Assembly: GCA_934463265.1 (NCBI GenBank)
Contig: CAKSIU010000002.1
Coordinates: forward strand, 1-64,000
Direction of reading: 5' to 3'
DNA length: 64,000 bases
Source of the DNA: an uncultured Eubacteriales bacterium
GTDB taxonomy: Bacteria > Bacillota > Clostridia > Oscillospirales > Acutalibacteraceae
The translations under genes were made by a program, and so were the position numbers. Below are positions 1-7,263 of the stretch, piece by piece. The notes under the pieces were generated by a model that worked only from the letters and a program-made list of their open reading frames with translations, was not told the origin of the DNA and did not search any database. How positions within the stretch are numbered: position 1 is the stretch's first letter; the number at the start of each line of letters is the position of its first letter.

Positions 1-75
1 AGATACCTCCTTTTAGTGTCTGATTTTATAATACATAGTTTTTCAAAATGTGTCTACTTTTATATAGTAGCACCA
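1..75 (-). mobile_element. end of an IS3-type insertion sequence (continues left of the window)
   Basis: Read on the minus strand, bases 75 to 51 form a terminal repeat (TGGTGCTACTATATAAAAG followed by TAGACA) that aligns with the end of the second element at 1021-1045. Downstream on the minus strand, at the window edge, is a strong ribosome binding site (AAAAGGAGG at 7-15), so an OrfA start codon probably lies just left of base 1. I infer an IS3-family element inserted into the lysozyme gene to its right. The assignment rests on the shared AAGTAGACA end and the position of the RBS; the transposase itself is outside the window. Confidence 0.55.
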
Positions 76-660
76 AAGACAGCTCAATGCAACACTTAGG
101 AAAGCGAGTTCTCACAGACATCTGTAAAGCATTTTGCGAACAAATAGAACAAGCTGGATACTATGCAATGATTTACTGTAATGTTAATTGGCTTGAAAAC
201 TATCTTTATAAGGATGAACTTCTCCATAAATATGATTTGTGGCTCGCACATTGGGAAGTTGACAAACCCAAGTATGAATGCGGAATATGGCAGTACTCTG
301 ACAGCGGAAAAGTAAGTGGAATCAGTGGAAACGTTGACATGAACATAAGCTATAAGGATTATCCATCTATCATCAAGGCTAACGAACTTAACGGCTTCAA
401 GCAAGATGCAACACAAACTCCCTCAGCCCCTACTCTGCCGAATAAAACAGAAAATTCTTTTACAAAGTACATTGTAAAATCCGGCGATACTTTGTGGGAC
501 ATTGCACGGCGTTTCTTAGGTAATGGAGCTAAATACCCTAAGCTAAAAAGCTTAAACGGGTTGACGTCCGATACAATTTATCCCGGACAAACTTTAAAAA
601 TCCCAACAAATGGCCAATTTAAATCATATACGACTTACACAGTGCAAAAAGGCGATACTC
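76..660 (+). pseudogene. GH25 lysozyme with LysM domain, both ends removed
   Basis: The reading frame (open from 48 to 680) encodes the C-terminal half of a glycoside hydrolase family 25 muramidase: a helix with KRVLTDICKAFCEQIE, then a YCNVNWL strand, DLWLAHW and CGIWQYSDSG. It is followed by one full LysM repeat (YIVKSGDTLWDIARRFLGN through LKIP) and the start of a second LysM that breaks off after QKGDT. The front of the GH25 barrel, including the usual catalytic Asp-x-Glu segment, is missing: the frame enters IS sequence at about base 75, so the apparent ATG at 48 belongs to the IS. The 3' end runs into the second IS at about 655-660. Such enzymes are often phage endolysins, but here it cannot be active. 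It is a decayed gene held between two IS ends. Confidence 0.8.
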
Positions 661-1045
661 CTTTACCCATTTTAAAATAGTTGTTGAACTATGAATTTTA
701 AATTTTATGGCTATATCTTTGTAGGATCCATCTCCATTGAGGTAGGATTTAACTACTTTATTTTTAAACTCTGCTGTGTATATAATATTGTGACAATTTT
801 GCGTAAATACCGATTCTCCAAATGCTGTATATTTTATATACCATCTCCGTACTGTGTCTCGATTAACTCCATATTTTTTGCCTATCTTCTCTTGTGATAT
901 TTCACCTACCATTAATTCTTTTACTGCTTTTATCTTCTCTTCCGGCTTTATTTCCTTTTTCTTCTTTTCTTCATACATAAAAATATGCCCCCATTTCGTA
1001 AACAGTTTTTATTTTTTACCTGTCTACTTTATGGGTAGCATATCA
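655..1045 (-). mobile_element. truncated IS3-family element with OrfA
   Basis: The minus-strand frame starting at 978 encodes an IS3/IS150-type OrfA: KIKAVKELMVGEISQEKIG and a VNRDTVRRWYIKY helix-turn-helix, then YTAEFKNKVVKSYLNGDGSY and a second HTH ending ILKWVKEYR. The last ten residues of the open frame (to 619) are read from lysozyme DNA, so the true IS sequence stops near 655. OrfB, which carries the DDE catalytic domain, is absent. The other end is intact, with a terminal repeat at 1021-1045 (TGTCTACTTTATGGGTAGCA and onward). The element is dead on its own. Confidence 0.75.
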
Positions 1046-1130
1046 ATTTACTGGGCTTTCTTCGTTTTTAAGGCTGATTTTATTGTGGTATTTTTTGAAA
1101 ATGCCACCGTATTTTAGCGACTTTCTCTCT

Positions 1131-1183
1131 AGGGGTGTGCATGGGGTGTGCACTTTTTGAAAAAATCTTCGCAGGGGTGTGCA
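1131..1183 (+). repeat. three copies of GGGGTGTGCA
   Basis: GGGGTGTGCA occurs at 1132-1141, 1143-1152 and 1174-1183 in the same orientation. A related inverted copy (ATGCACACCCT) lies at 1447-1457. The region is non-coding as far as I can see. The copies could be binding sites or replication leftovers from a lost element; there is no direct evidence of function. Confidence 0.5.
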
Positions 1184-1220
1184 TACCTTCACACGGTTTA
1201 ATTTTATAATATAAAAAAGA

Positions 1221-1253
1221 GAAGTCTACTATTTTATCATTTAGTAGAACTTC
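1221..1253. terminator. AT-rich hairpin, possible terminator
   Basis: GAAGTCTACTA (1221-1231) pairs with TAGTAGAACTTC (1242-1253) with one bulged base. There is no clear U-run on either side, so termination is only a possibility. It lies between the dead IS and a small coding-like remnant. Confidence 0.35.
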
Positions 1254-1271
1254 TTAAATTTAAGATTAAAT

Positions 1272-1382
1272 TTGCTTAACGCTACATTAGAGACTTGTCG
1301 TAAATTTTATTCTGACCCAGAAAACGTCAAAAAGTACGAAGCATGGAAAGCCGATAGGGATGAAACAAAAAGGCGCAAATAA
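1272..1382 (+). pseudogene. short coding-like remnant, unidentified
   Basis: An open frame of 36 codons ends in a run that reads like a genuine protein C-terminus: LETCRKFYSDPENVKKYEAW followed by KADRDETKRRK and TAA. Residue composition (charged, amphipathic) differs from random AT-rich frames. There is no good RBS or start; the only in-frame candidate is TTG at 1272. I read it as the tail of a lost gene, plausibly of phage origin given the neighbours, but I do not recognise the family. Confidence 0.35.
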
Positions 1383-1497
1383 AATTTGAGCAACCAATTT
1401 GTAATGGCATCTCCGTGGCACTTTTTAATTATTCCTCTAAACCCAATGCACACCCTCCAGATCTTTAATTAAAAAGTACATAAGGCCAAAATGCAAA

Positions 1498-1537
1498 AAG
1501 GCCCTACGGCGACCATTCCTCGGTTACCGTAGGGCCT
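1498..1537. terminator. strong GC-rich hairpin
   Basis: AGGCCCTACGG (1499-1509) pairs perfectly with CCGTAGGGCCT (1527-1537). Within the loop, GACC can pair with GGTT. The plus side is followed by GCTTTCGTT rather than a clean U-run and the minus side by TTTTTGC, so it works best as a minus-strand terminator, but it could also be a structural relic of a mobile element. 1383-1497 shows nothing else. Confidence 0.5.
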
Positions 1538-1557
1538 GCTTTCGTTAAAAGGTATAT

Positions 1558-1584
1558 GAAAGCCCTTGCAAATAGGGGCTTTTG
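1558..1584. terminator. hairpin, weak bidirectional terminator
   Basis: AAAGCCC (1558-1564) pairs with GGGGCTTT (1575-1582), followed on the plus strand by TTGC and on the minus strand by CATATACC. It is a second stem-loop in the stack of three just downstream of the tRNA gene. Confidence 0.4.
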
Positions 1585-1585
1585 C

Positions 1586-1641
1586 AAAAAGAAACTGGAC
1601 ACCCACTTCGATACTCATTGTATCAAAACTGGTGTCCAGTT
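1586..1641 (-). terminator. terminator of tRNA-Leu
   Basis: On the minus strand AACTGGACACC (1641-1631) pairs with GGTGTCCAGTT (1603-1593), with an inner GATAC/GTATC stem, followed by TTCTTTTTGC. This is a textbook rho-independent terminator placed directly after the tRNA gene. Confidence 0.85.
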
Positions 1642-1642
1642 A

Positions 1643-1726
1643 TGGTGCGCCTGAAAGGATTTGAACCTTCACGTCGGGGACACCAGATCCTAAGTCTGGC
1701 GCGTCTGCCAATTCCGCCACAGGCGC
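1643..1726 (-). tRNA. tRNA-Leu (anticodon UAG)
   Basis: On the minus strand the sequence folds as a type II tRNA. The acceptor stem GCGCCTG pairs with CAGGCGC, and discriminator A plus an encoded CCA follow (1646-1643). The anticodon stem CCAGA/TCTGG encloses loop CTTAGGA, with anticodon TAG at 1692-1690. The variable arm is long and the T-loop reads GGTTCAAATCC. It decodes CUA leucine codons. Its 3' end faces the mobile-element debris at 1-1640, a common arrangement for integration at tRNA 3' ends. Confidence 0.97.
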
Positions 1727-1848
1727 TTATTTTATAATTATACCTTATATGAATACCAAAAGTCAAGCTTTTTATAAAAATAAATACTGTATTGCGAAAG
1801 ACCGAACTCCGTCATATAATTGAAATAACACATTTAAGGAGACTTTTT

Positions 1849-3126
1849 ATGAATTATCTAAGCTTGAATAAACAGAAATTACTCGAAGAAAAAGAAAAAA
1901 TTTTAAAAAAATATAAAAAATTAGAAGAATTAAAACTAAAATTAAACATGGCTAGAGGAAAACCTTCGCCAGAACAGATTAACTTGTCGAAAGAACTTTT
2001 AAACGTCATAACCTCTGAACCCAACTGCACTTCTGAAAGCGGTGTAGACTGCTTAAATTATGGCTTATTAGATGGATTATCTGAACTCAAAGAAATTTTT
2101 TCACCGGTCCTGGGAGTAAAAAAAGAGCAAATTTTTATTGGCGGCAACTCCAGCCTAAGTATGATGTTTGACACAATTTCATTTTTTATGACTCACGGCG
2201 TATGTGGAGGCACACCTTGGATAAAACAAGAAAAAATTAAATTTTTATGCCCATGCCCTGGTTACGACAGGCATTTTGCAATTTTAAACCACTTCAATAT
2301 AGAACCTGTTCCAGTTGAAATGACTGAAACCGGCCCCAATATGGATAAAATTGAGAAATTGGTTGCTAATGACGAAACAATTAAAGGAATTTGGTGCGTA
2401 CCTAAATATTCCAATCCGCAAGGAATAACATATTCTGACGAAACTGTAAAACGCTTTGCGATGCTGAAGACTTTTGCACCGGACTTTAGAATTTTCTGGG
2501 ACAACGCATATGCGATTCACGATTTTACCGAAAAACCGAAAAAGCTTTTAAATATAATGGAAGAATGCAAAAAAAATGGAACTGAAGACTTGCCAATAAT
2601 ATTTTGCTCCACTTCAAAAATAACTTTTCCCGGAGCTGGAATCGCTTTTCTTGGTGCGTCTGAAAATAATCTCAAAAAAATAAAAAAAATGTACTCTTTT
2701 AAAACTATCGGCTTTGATAAAATTAATCAACTGCGCCACGCCCGCTATTTTAAAGACTATCAAGGTTTACTAAATCACATGAAAAAGCATAGCAACATTC
2801 TAAAACCAAAATTTGACATCGTTATTAATGCCCTAAAAACAGAATTTAACAACAATAAAATTATAGCTTTCACCGAACCGACCGGTGGTTATTTTGTCAG
2901 CGTGGACGTGATGAATGGCTGCGCTAAACGGGTTGCTGAACTTTGTAAAAATGTCGGACTAATTTTAACTGGCGCTGGAGCAACTTTTCCTAACGGCTTA
3001 GACAAAAATAACAGCAATATCCGTCTGGCCCCCTCCTACCCCAGCATCGATGAGTTAAAATCCGCTATGTCGGTGTTTTGCGTATGCGTAAAATTGGCCA
3101 CACTTGAAAAACTTTTAAAAGACTAA
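1849..3126 (+). CDS. PLP-dependent aminotransferase (aspartate aminotransferase, MocR-like subgroup)
   Basis: This 425-residue protein is a fold-type I PLP enzyme expected to swap amino groups between amino acids such as aspartate and 2-oxoglutarate in the cytoplasm. The opening LNMARGKPSPEQINLS, the WDNAYAIHDF segment and the PLP-lysine region CSTSKITFPGAGIAF match the subgroup that contains the actinobacterial AspT-type aspartate aminotransferases. I chose ATG 1849 because TTAAGGAGAC sits just upstream; the frame extends to 1792 but has no RBS there. It is a single plus-strand gene, converging on the lipoprotein gene with only 2 bases between stops. The substrate is inferred from the family only. 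Confidence 0.85.
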   Translation: MNYLSLNKQKLLEEKEKILKKYKKLEELKLKLNMARGKPSPEQINLSKELLNVITSEPNCTSESGVDCLNYGLLDGLSELKEIFSPVLGVKKEQIFIGGNSSLSMMFDTISFFMTHGVCGGTPWIKQEKIKFLCPCPGYDRHFAILNHFNIEPVPVEMTETGPNMDKIEKLVANDETIKGIWCVPKYSNPQGITYSDETVKRFAMLKTFAPDFRIFWDNAYAIHDFTEKPKKLLNIMEECKKNGTEDLPIIFCSTSKITFPGAGIAFLGASENNLKKIKKMYSFKTIGFDKINQLRHARYFKDYQGLLNHMKKHSNILKPKFDIVINALKTEFNNNKIIAFTEPTGGYFVSVDVMNGCAKRVAELCKNVGLILTGAGATFPNGLDKNNSNIRLAPSYPSIDELKSAMSVFCVCVKLATLEKLLKD

Positions 3127-3128
3127 TT

Positions 3129-3644
3129 CTAAAATTTTCCATGATTAGAAAACTTAACTTCAGTTTTTTCGCCAATTTTTATTACTGTTATCAAACCAGA
3201 TTTTCTATCAGCTCTCAGTTCAAATTTTCCAGAATTTATCTTTCCTATAAATGCCATTTCTTCACTATCCTTGTAAAAAGGCGATTCATCAGGGTTGTCT
3301 GACATGAAATCAAGCGCTTCTATCATCGCTGTAATGTCCGAAGAATTTGGCAAAATAAGGCTATCTGTCTTGTAAGTTAAACCATTTTTTGTTATTAAAT
3401 TTTCTGAATCGCCATGTTTTACCTGCATTCCGCTTAAAGAATCAGGTGATATCACGTTTATTAAAATCGTTCCATCTGCGGTTCTCTCGATTTTGGCAGA
3501 TAATTGCATTTTTTCTGAGTTAATATCCAAGTCGCTTTTAAATTCTAAAACTGGACGCTCATTATTTGTCGAAATGCCGTTTTCGCAAGCGGATAAAAAA
3601 AATGCCGGCAACAATATGCCGGTAACAATCAAAAACCGTCTCAT
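3129..3644 (-). CDS. small secreted lipoprotein, function unknown
   Basis: The 171-residue product begins with a basic start and hydrophobic stretch (RRFLIVTGILLPAFFLSAC) ending in a lipobox LSAC, so Cys20 should be lipidated and the protein anchored outside the membrane. The mature part is acidic and hydrophilic, with repeated beta-like segments (TILINVISPD, KFELRADRKSGLITVIKIGE), and has no catalytic motif I recognise. An AGGAGC site precedes ATG 3644. It probably stands alone: 136 bases with no clear signal separate it from acpS upstream. Confidence 0.7.
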   Translation of the reverse strand: MRRFLIVTGILLPAFFLSACENGISTNNERPVLEFKSDLDINSEKMQLSAKIERTADGTILINVISPDSLSGMQVKHGDSENLITKNGLTYKTDSLILPNSSDITAMIEALDFMSDNPDESPFYKDSEEMAFIGKINSGKFELRADRKSGLITVIKIGEKTEVKFSNHGKF

Positions 3645-3780
3645 ATCAATGCTCCTACTTTTTTCAATTTAAAGCAAAGACAGCTCATTTACCTGTAAAA
3701 ACTTACCATCTTCAATACATTTATATTATCGAAAGCAGCAATTATTCCACAAGTAAATTTCTTAATTAGAAAAATAAAAA

Positions 3781-4146
3781 TTATTTATCATAAGCCAAAA
3801 TCACAACGCTGGCGTATTTTTCGGTATGAGTTGCGCTGACAGAAAACTCCAAATTCTGTTTTTCAGCTAAAGCAAGTGTTTTTCCGGTCAAACTTAAATA
3901 CGGCTGACCACTTTTCAAGCGCAAAAGTTCAATTTCGGTAAAGTCTATTTCTCCCAAGCCTTTCCCCATCGCTTTTAAAAAAGCTTCTTTGGCGCAAAAG
4001 TTCACAGCTACACTTTGCGGAGGAAAATTTCTTTTTTCAAGCTCCAAATATTCATTTTCTCCCAAAATTCTTTTTAAAAATGAGCCTCTTTCCATAGAAT
4101 TTTTAATTCTGTCGACTTCAATCAAATCAATTCCTACCGAAAGCAT
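3781..4146 (-). CDS. acpS: holo-[acyl-carrier-protein] synthase
   Basis: AcpS moves the 4'-phosphopantetheine arm from coenzyme A to a serine of acyl carrier protein, switching on fatty acid synthesis. The 121-residue protein has the family hallmarks: GIDLIEVDRI (Mg-binding Asp) near the N-terminus, and FCAKEAFLKAMGKGL with the catalytic Lys-Glu pair around residue 55. Length is typical. ATG 4146 is preferred; a TTG lies one codon earlier. It overlaps the end of the upstream membrane protein gene by 20 bases, so the two are translationally linked. Here acpS is not next to alr, its common neighbour in Bacillus. Confidence 0.93.
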   Translation of the reverse strand: MLSVGIDLIEVDRIKNSMERGSFLKRILGENEYLELEKRNFPPQSVAVNFCAKEAFLKAMGKGLGEIDFTEIELLRLKSGQPYLSLTGKTLALAEKQNLEFSVSATHTEKYASVVILAYDK

Positions 4147-4633
4147 CAATAGCCACCTGCCTTTTCAAAAAAGGTTTAATCGCAGAGAGAGTTTTTTCGG
4201 TTGGAGAAAAAACAATGCCGACTCTCCCGAATTCTCTGTCAGAAAAACAAGCGCACCATGCATCTCCTGTTGTCTGCAAATCATACATTCTCTTCAAATC
4301 TGGCAATTTAGTATCTTTTTTGTATTTAACAAATTCATAAACGTCGGATAATTCAAAAGAAAACACATTTTTTCGCGATTTTTTAGCAATTATTTTGTCT
4401 ATAGTAATATTTCCATTTGTTACAATATATTCAAACTCAACAAACCTAGAATTTACCAACTTTGCGCCGAAATATATAGAAATTGCAACGATAAAAAGCG
4501 AAAAAAATCCTGTTCTAAAGACAAAAACACCAAAGAAAATTTCCAAAATAATAATTGCAACTACAACGAAAAATAACATATAATCAAGTTTTCTTAATGG
4601 TCTCTTCGCAAGTTGTTCGGTAAAAATATCCAT
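4127..4633 (-). CDS. small membrane protein (DUF6106-like)
   Basis: The 168-residue protein has two adjacent hydrophobic segments (about residues 18-36 and 42-58) and then a soluble C-terminal domain with FVEFEYIVTNGNITIDKI and ARKSRKNVFSF-like positions. This layout, two membrane helices then an EFEYIVTNG-type domain, resembles a family seen in Ruminococcaceae genomes (DUF6106). No enzymatic function is known to me. It shares an mRNA with acpS through a 20-base overlap. A promoter lies directly upstream (4658-4686). Confidence 0.65.
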   Translation of the reverse strand: MDIFTEQLAKRPLRKLDYMLFFVVVAIIILEIFFGVFVFRTGFFSLFIVAISIYFGAKLVNSRFVEFEYIVTNGNITIDKIIAKKSRKNVFSFELSDVYEFVKYKKDTKLPDLKRMYDLQTTGDAWCACFSDREFGRVGIVFSPTEKTLSAIKPFLKRQVAIDAFGRN

Positions 4634-4657
4634 TTTGCACTTCCTAATTTTTTTAAT

Positions 4658-4686
4658 ATTATATCACATAAACTTGACAATTACAA
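4658..4686 (-). promoter_or_regulatory. sigma-A type promoter for the 4633 gene and acpS
   Basis: On the minus strand TTGTAA (4686-4681) and a perfect TATAAT (4663-4658) are 17 bases apart, about 25 bases before the start codon. Confidence 0.7.
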
Positions 4687-4924
4687 ATCAAATAACAGAC
4701 ATTACTTCAAGAATAAGCACTGTAGAATTAGAGAATAATTTTCGTTTTGATATTAAAAATATGTTTGATAATCACTCAAAAATATATTATAAATAAACTC
4801 AAAAATAATTATATTTTTTGAAAGGAAGTTTGTTATAAGAAAATAAAACATTTTGGACAGCCTGTGAAAAACATAAATGAGCGGTCAAGCTGCGTAAAAA
4901 ATTCATGTAATTTCCGTTGAAATT

Positions 4925-4954
4925 AAAAAGCGTGGCACCCCTGTTGTGCCACGC
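4925..4954 (-). terminator. rho-independent terminator in the debris region
   Basis: On the minus strand GCGTGGCAC pairs with GTGCCACGC (4954-4946 with 4938-4930), followed by TTTTTAATTTC. It probably ended a transcript through the decayed phage/intron segment to its right. The stretch 4690-4925 shows no gene. Confidence 0.75.
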
Positions 4955-5042
4955 CGATTCAAAGCCACATCAACGCCAACCGTCTTACTTTCTACAAAAC
5001 CTCGCTCGTTCAAATTTTTTTCGACACACCACATCAAAATCA

Positions 5043-5160
5043 ATAGCGATAGTTAAGGTTTTGAAGTCATCTCCATCTTTTTCCCCGCACTACACCGTAC
5101 GTGCAGCTTTCATCCATACGACGTTCCACCGTTTTCATGTGTAATCACATATCTATACAA
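5043..5160 (-). mobile_element. 3' end of a group II intron (domains V and VI), truncated
   Basis: On the minus strand, GATTACACATGAAAACGGTG is followed by a domain V-like hairpin (5127-5092): ACGTCGTATGGAT, a GAAA tetraloop, then GCTGCACGTACGGTGT. Next come TAGTGCGGGG and a domain VI-like segment ending AACCTTAACTATCGCTAT at 5043, matching the usual 3' end of bacterial group II introns. The reverse transcriptase gene and domains I-IV are missing: phage-like sequence starts upstream at about 5187. Without these parts it cannot splice or move. The D5 call rests on the GAAA-capped GTACGG stem and the characteristic 3' end. Confidence 0.72.
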
Positions 5161-5186
5161 TAACTTATAATCATAGTTCTATTTAA

Positions 5187-5584
5187 CTACTCCAAATCTT
5201 GCTTCAAAGTTGTGATTTTCCTTCCATACTCCGTATTTTCAAAATAGAAATATCCTCCCATCGGAATCACGTTGTTTTCTGTCCTTGTTGTAATTTGAAA
5301 ATTATTTTCCGAGCCAAGCTCGTAATCTTTCAAAATCCCAATATCAATCCGATTTTCGTTTGTATAAATTAAGTCCGTCGAAGTTTCACCCTTTCAGTTC
5401 AGCCATCGTTAATTTATTCCAGCGCCGGCGCTCCACTTTGGTTCACTACGTTCATCACAAAGCGTTAAATCAAAGCCAAAATTGTTATTCCACTTAAAGC
5501 CTTCTATATAGGGGTTTATTTTCTAAATTCCCTGTTTACTTCCACTTCTTCCTCCACCTGTAATATTGTTGATCTTACCCGCAT
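5187..5584 (-). pseudogene. decayed phage tail genes (Gp37-like and tail-protein fragments)
   Basis: Minus-strand frames read as broken tail-module proteins. 5584-5410 gives AGKINNITGGGRSGSKQG and, after a frame change, INPYIEGFKWNNNFGFDLTL then CDERSEPKWSAGAGIN. 5382-5187 gives TDLIYTNENRIDIGILKDYE with ENTEYGRKITTLKQDLE and a stop. The second piece resembles the start of siphovirus ReqiPepy6 Gp37-like tail proteins (LIYTD..R.D.G.LKDY and IENTEYGG), with the middle and C-terminus deleted. Frameshifts and stops separate the pieces, so nothing here is functional. These fragments show that a siphovirus-type prophage once sat here. Confidence 0.6.
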
Positions 5585-5689
5585 TTTAAGGATTCCGAGT
5601 TCAATTAATCATAAATTGAAAAACAGTGTTTAAGTGGCGAAGTTATTGAAATCAATCTGCAAAGATACAATTTAGAGGCATTTTAATCA

Positions 5690-5895
5690 AGATTTACATT
5701 GTTGTGCAGCTATTAGTAAAAATGCACACGTGGTGGAAAAAGTAGTTGAAAGCTGTGAATTTATCAAGTATTGCGTAAAAAATGCATCAGATCTGTGAGA
5801 ACCCTCTGTGGTATGCCATTGGTGACTAATAAAGAAAAATCCAGCGATCTGTCGCAGAAAATAAGCCACATACTTGCGAATATATCAAGGAAAAT
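5690..5895 (+). pseudogene. coding-like remnant, plus strand, frameshifted
   Basis: Two plus-strand frames read in succession look protein-like: SKNAHVVEKVVESCEFIKYC then VKNASDL and a stop, and in the next frame TLCGMPLVTNKEKSSDLSQ to ISHILANISRK. A frameshift near 5790 would join them. I do not recognise the family; a phage structural protein is a guess based on the neighbours. No start signal is visible. 5585-5690 shows nothing recognisable. Confidence 0.3.
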
Positions 5896-5937
5896 CTTAA
5901 TTTTAACTGCGCGAAAGGATTTTTCACGCGGGGCTTT

Positions 5938-7152
5938 TTACTTATCTAATTTTTTCACTTTTGAGAAAGTCTCTCTTGCAATAACAATTTCTTCGTTTGT
6001 CGTAATGACAAAAATTTTTATCGAAGAATCTTTTGCAGAAATTTCCGCATTTTCGCCATTTATAGCTGCTTCGTTTAATTTGCCGTCAATTTTAACTCCC
6101 ATAAATGAAAGCGAGCTGCAAATAGTTTTTCTGTGTTCAAACCTGTTTTCACCGATTCCTCCAGTAAAAACTATGGCGTCACAACCTTTCAAAACTGCAA
6201 TGTATGACGCAATAACTTTCATAATTTGATAACAAAGCATTTCTTGCGCTAACAGAGCTCTTTTGTTGCCTTGATTTGCTGCTGCTAAAATCTTCCTAGC
6301 GTCATTTGAAACACCAGATACTCCCAATAATCCGGATTTTTTATTAATTATTTCATTAAACTCTTTTGCAGATAAATTTTCTTTTTCAGAAATAAAATTC
6401 ATAATTCCAGGGTCTAACGAACCGCTACGAGTTCCCATTATAAAGCCATCCGCCGGAGTAAATCCCATAGTTGTATCAACAGATTTTCCGCCATCTATCG
6501 CATCAATTGACGCGCCGTTACCTAAGTGACAAGTTATAATTTTGGTGCTAGTTATGTCTTTATTCAGAAGTTTAGCACATTCATGGCTAACATAATAGTG
6601 AGAAATCCCATGATATCCGTACTTTCTTATCCTGTATTTTTCATAAAATTCATAAGGCAACGGATAAATATATGCTTTTTGAGGTAAAGTAGAATGAAAA
6701 GCAGTATCGAAGACAGCCACTTGAGGAAAGTCTTCACCAAAAAGCGCTCGGCACATCAATATTCCATGCAAATTTGCACCGTTATGAAGCGGCGCTATCG
6801 GAATTAATCTTTTGATTGCGTCTATAAGCTTTTCATTTATTAATGTCGGCTCATTAAAATCGGCTCCGCCCTGCACAACTCTATGTCCAATCGCACTTAT
6901 CTCGTTCAAATTGTCTATAACTCCAAATTTTTTATCCAAAATTAAGTTTTTAAAAAAAACAAATGCATCTTCGTGATTTTTGAAATCTTCTAAAAAAGTT
7001 TTTTTGTAGCCTTTATAATTTTCGTAAACTATAATTCCATTTTCTAAACCAATTTTTTCACAAATTCCCTTAGCTAAAACGGTTTCGTCCGACATATCTA
7101 TAAGTTGGCATTTTAGAGAAGAGCTGCCGGCATTTATAACAAGTATTTTCAT
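5938..7152 (-). CDS. ackA: acetate kinase
   Basis: Acetate kinase makes ATP from acetyl phosphate and ADP, releasing acetate, the final step of acetogenic fermentation. The 404-residue protein has ILVINAGSSSLK at the start, GHRVVQGG, the substrate region DTAFHSTLPQ, GYHGISHYYVS, HLGNGAS and FTGGIGENR near the C-terminus, all family signatures. ATG 7152 follows GGAGTGTGAGT; an in-frame GTG at 7170 is less likely. pta, the usual partner, is not adjacent. A hairpin at 5908-5930 lies after the stop but lacks a clean U-run on this strand. Confidence 0.96.
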   Translation of the reverse strand: MKILVINAGSSSLKCQLIDMSDETVLAKGICEKIGLENGIIVYENYKGYKKTFLEDFKNHEDAFVFFKNLILDKKFGVIDNLNEISAIGHRVVQGGADFNEPTLINEKLIDAIKRLIPIAPLHNGANLHGILMCRALFGEDFPQVAVFDTAFHSTLPQKAYIYPLPYEFYEKYRIRKYGYHGISHYYVSHECAKLLNKDITSTKIITCHLGNGASIDAIDGGKSVDTTMGFTPADGFIMGTRSGSLDPGIMNFISEKENLSAKEFNEIINKKSGLLGVSGVSNDARKILAAANQGNKRALLAQEMLCYQIMKVIASYIAVLKGCDAIVFTGGIGENRFEHRKTICSSLSFMGVKIDGKLNEAAINGENAEISAKDSSIKIFVITTNEEIVIARETFSKVKKLDK

Positions 7153-7196
7153 ACTCACACTCCGTTTCACGTTTGATAAAATTTTTTTATGAATAT

Positions 7197-7225
7197 ATAA
7201 TATTATAAAAAAAGAAAAAAGTCAA
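7197..7225 (-). promoter_or_regulatory. promoter of ackA
   Basis: Minus strand TTGACT (7225-7220), 17-base spacer, TATTAT (7202-7197), about 45 bases before ackA. It lies in the divergent region shared with tmcAL. Confidence 0.7.
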
Positions 7226-7263
7226 GAATATTAAACAAAAACAAAAATATTGGAGCCATTTTT

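Noticed and set aside
691..1117. Plus-strand open frames over the IS element
   Set aside because: They are opposite to the recognised OrfA, are low-complexity and lack RBS signals.
1131..1183. CRISPR-like repeat array
   Set aside because: The repeats are 10 bases long with irregular spacing and there are only three; no cas gene is present.
4690..4925. Small gene after GAAAGGAAG at about 4821
   Set aside because: The RBS-like string is followed at once by TTGTTATAA, so no open frame exists.
5905..5935. Terminator of ackA
   Set aside because: The GCGTGAAA/TTTCGCGC stem has no U-run on the ackA strand; on the plus strand it has a mismatch. I left it as a simple hairpin mentioned with ackA.
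5771..6229. Plus-strand frame of 152 residues
   Set aside because: Its second half is antisense to ackA and the first part is a frameshifted remnant; no start signal fits.
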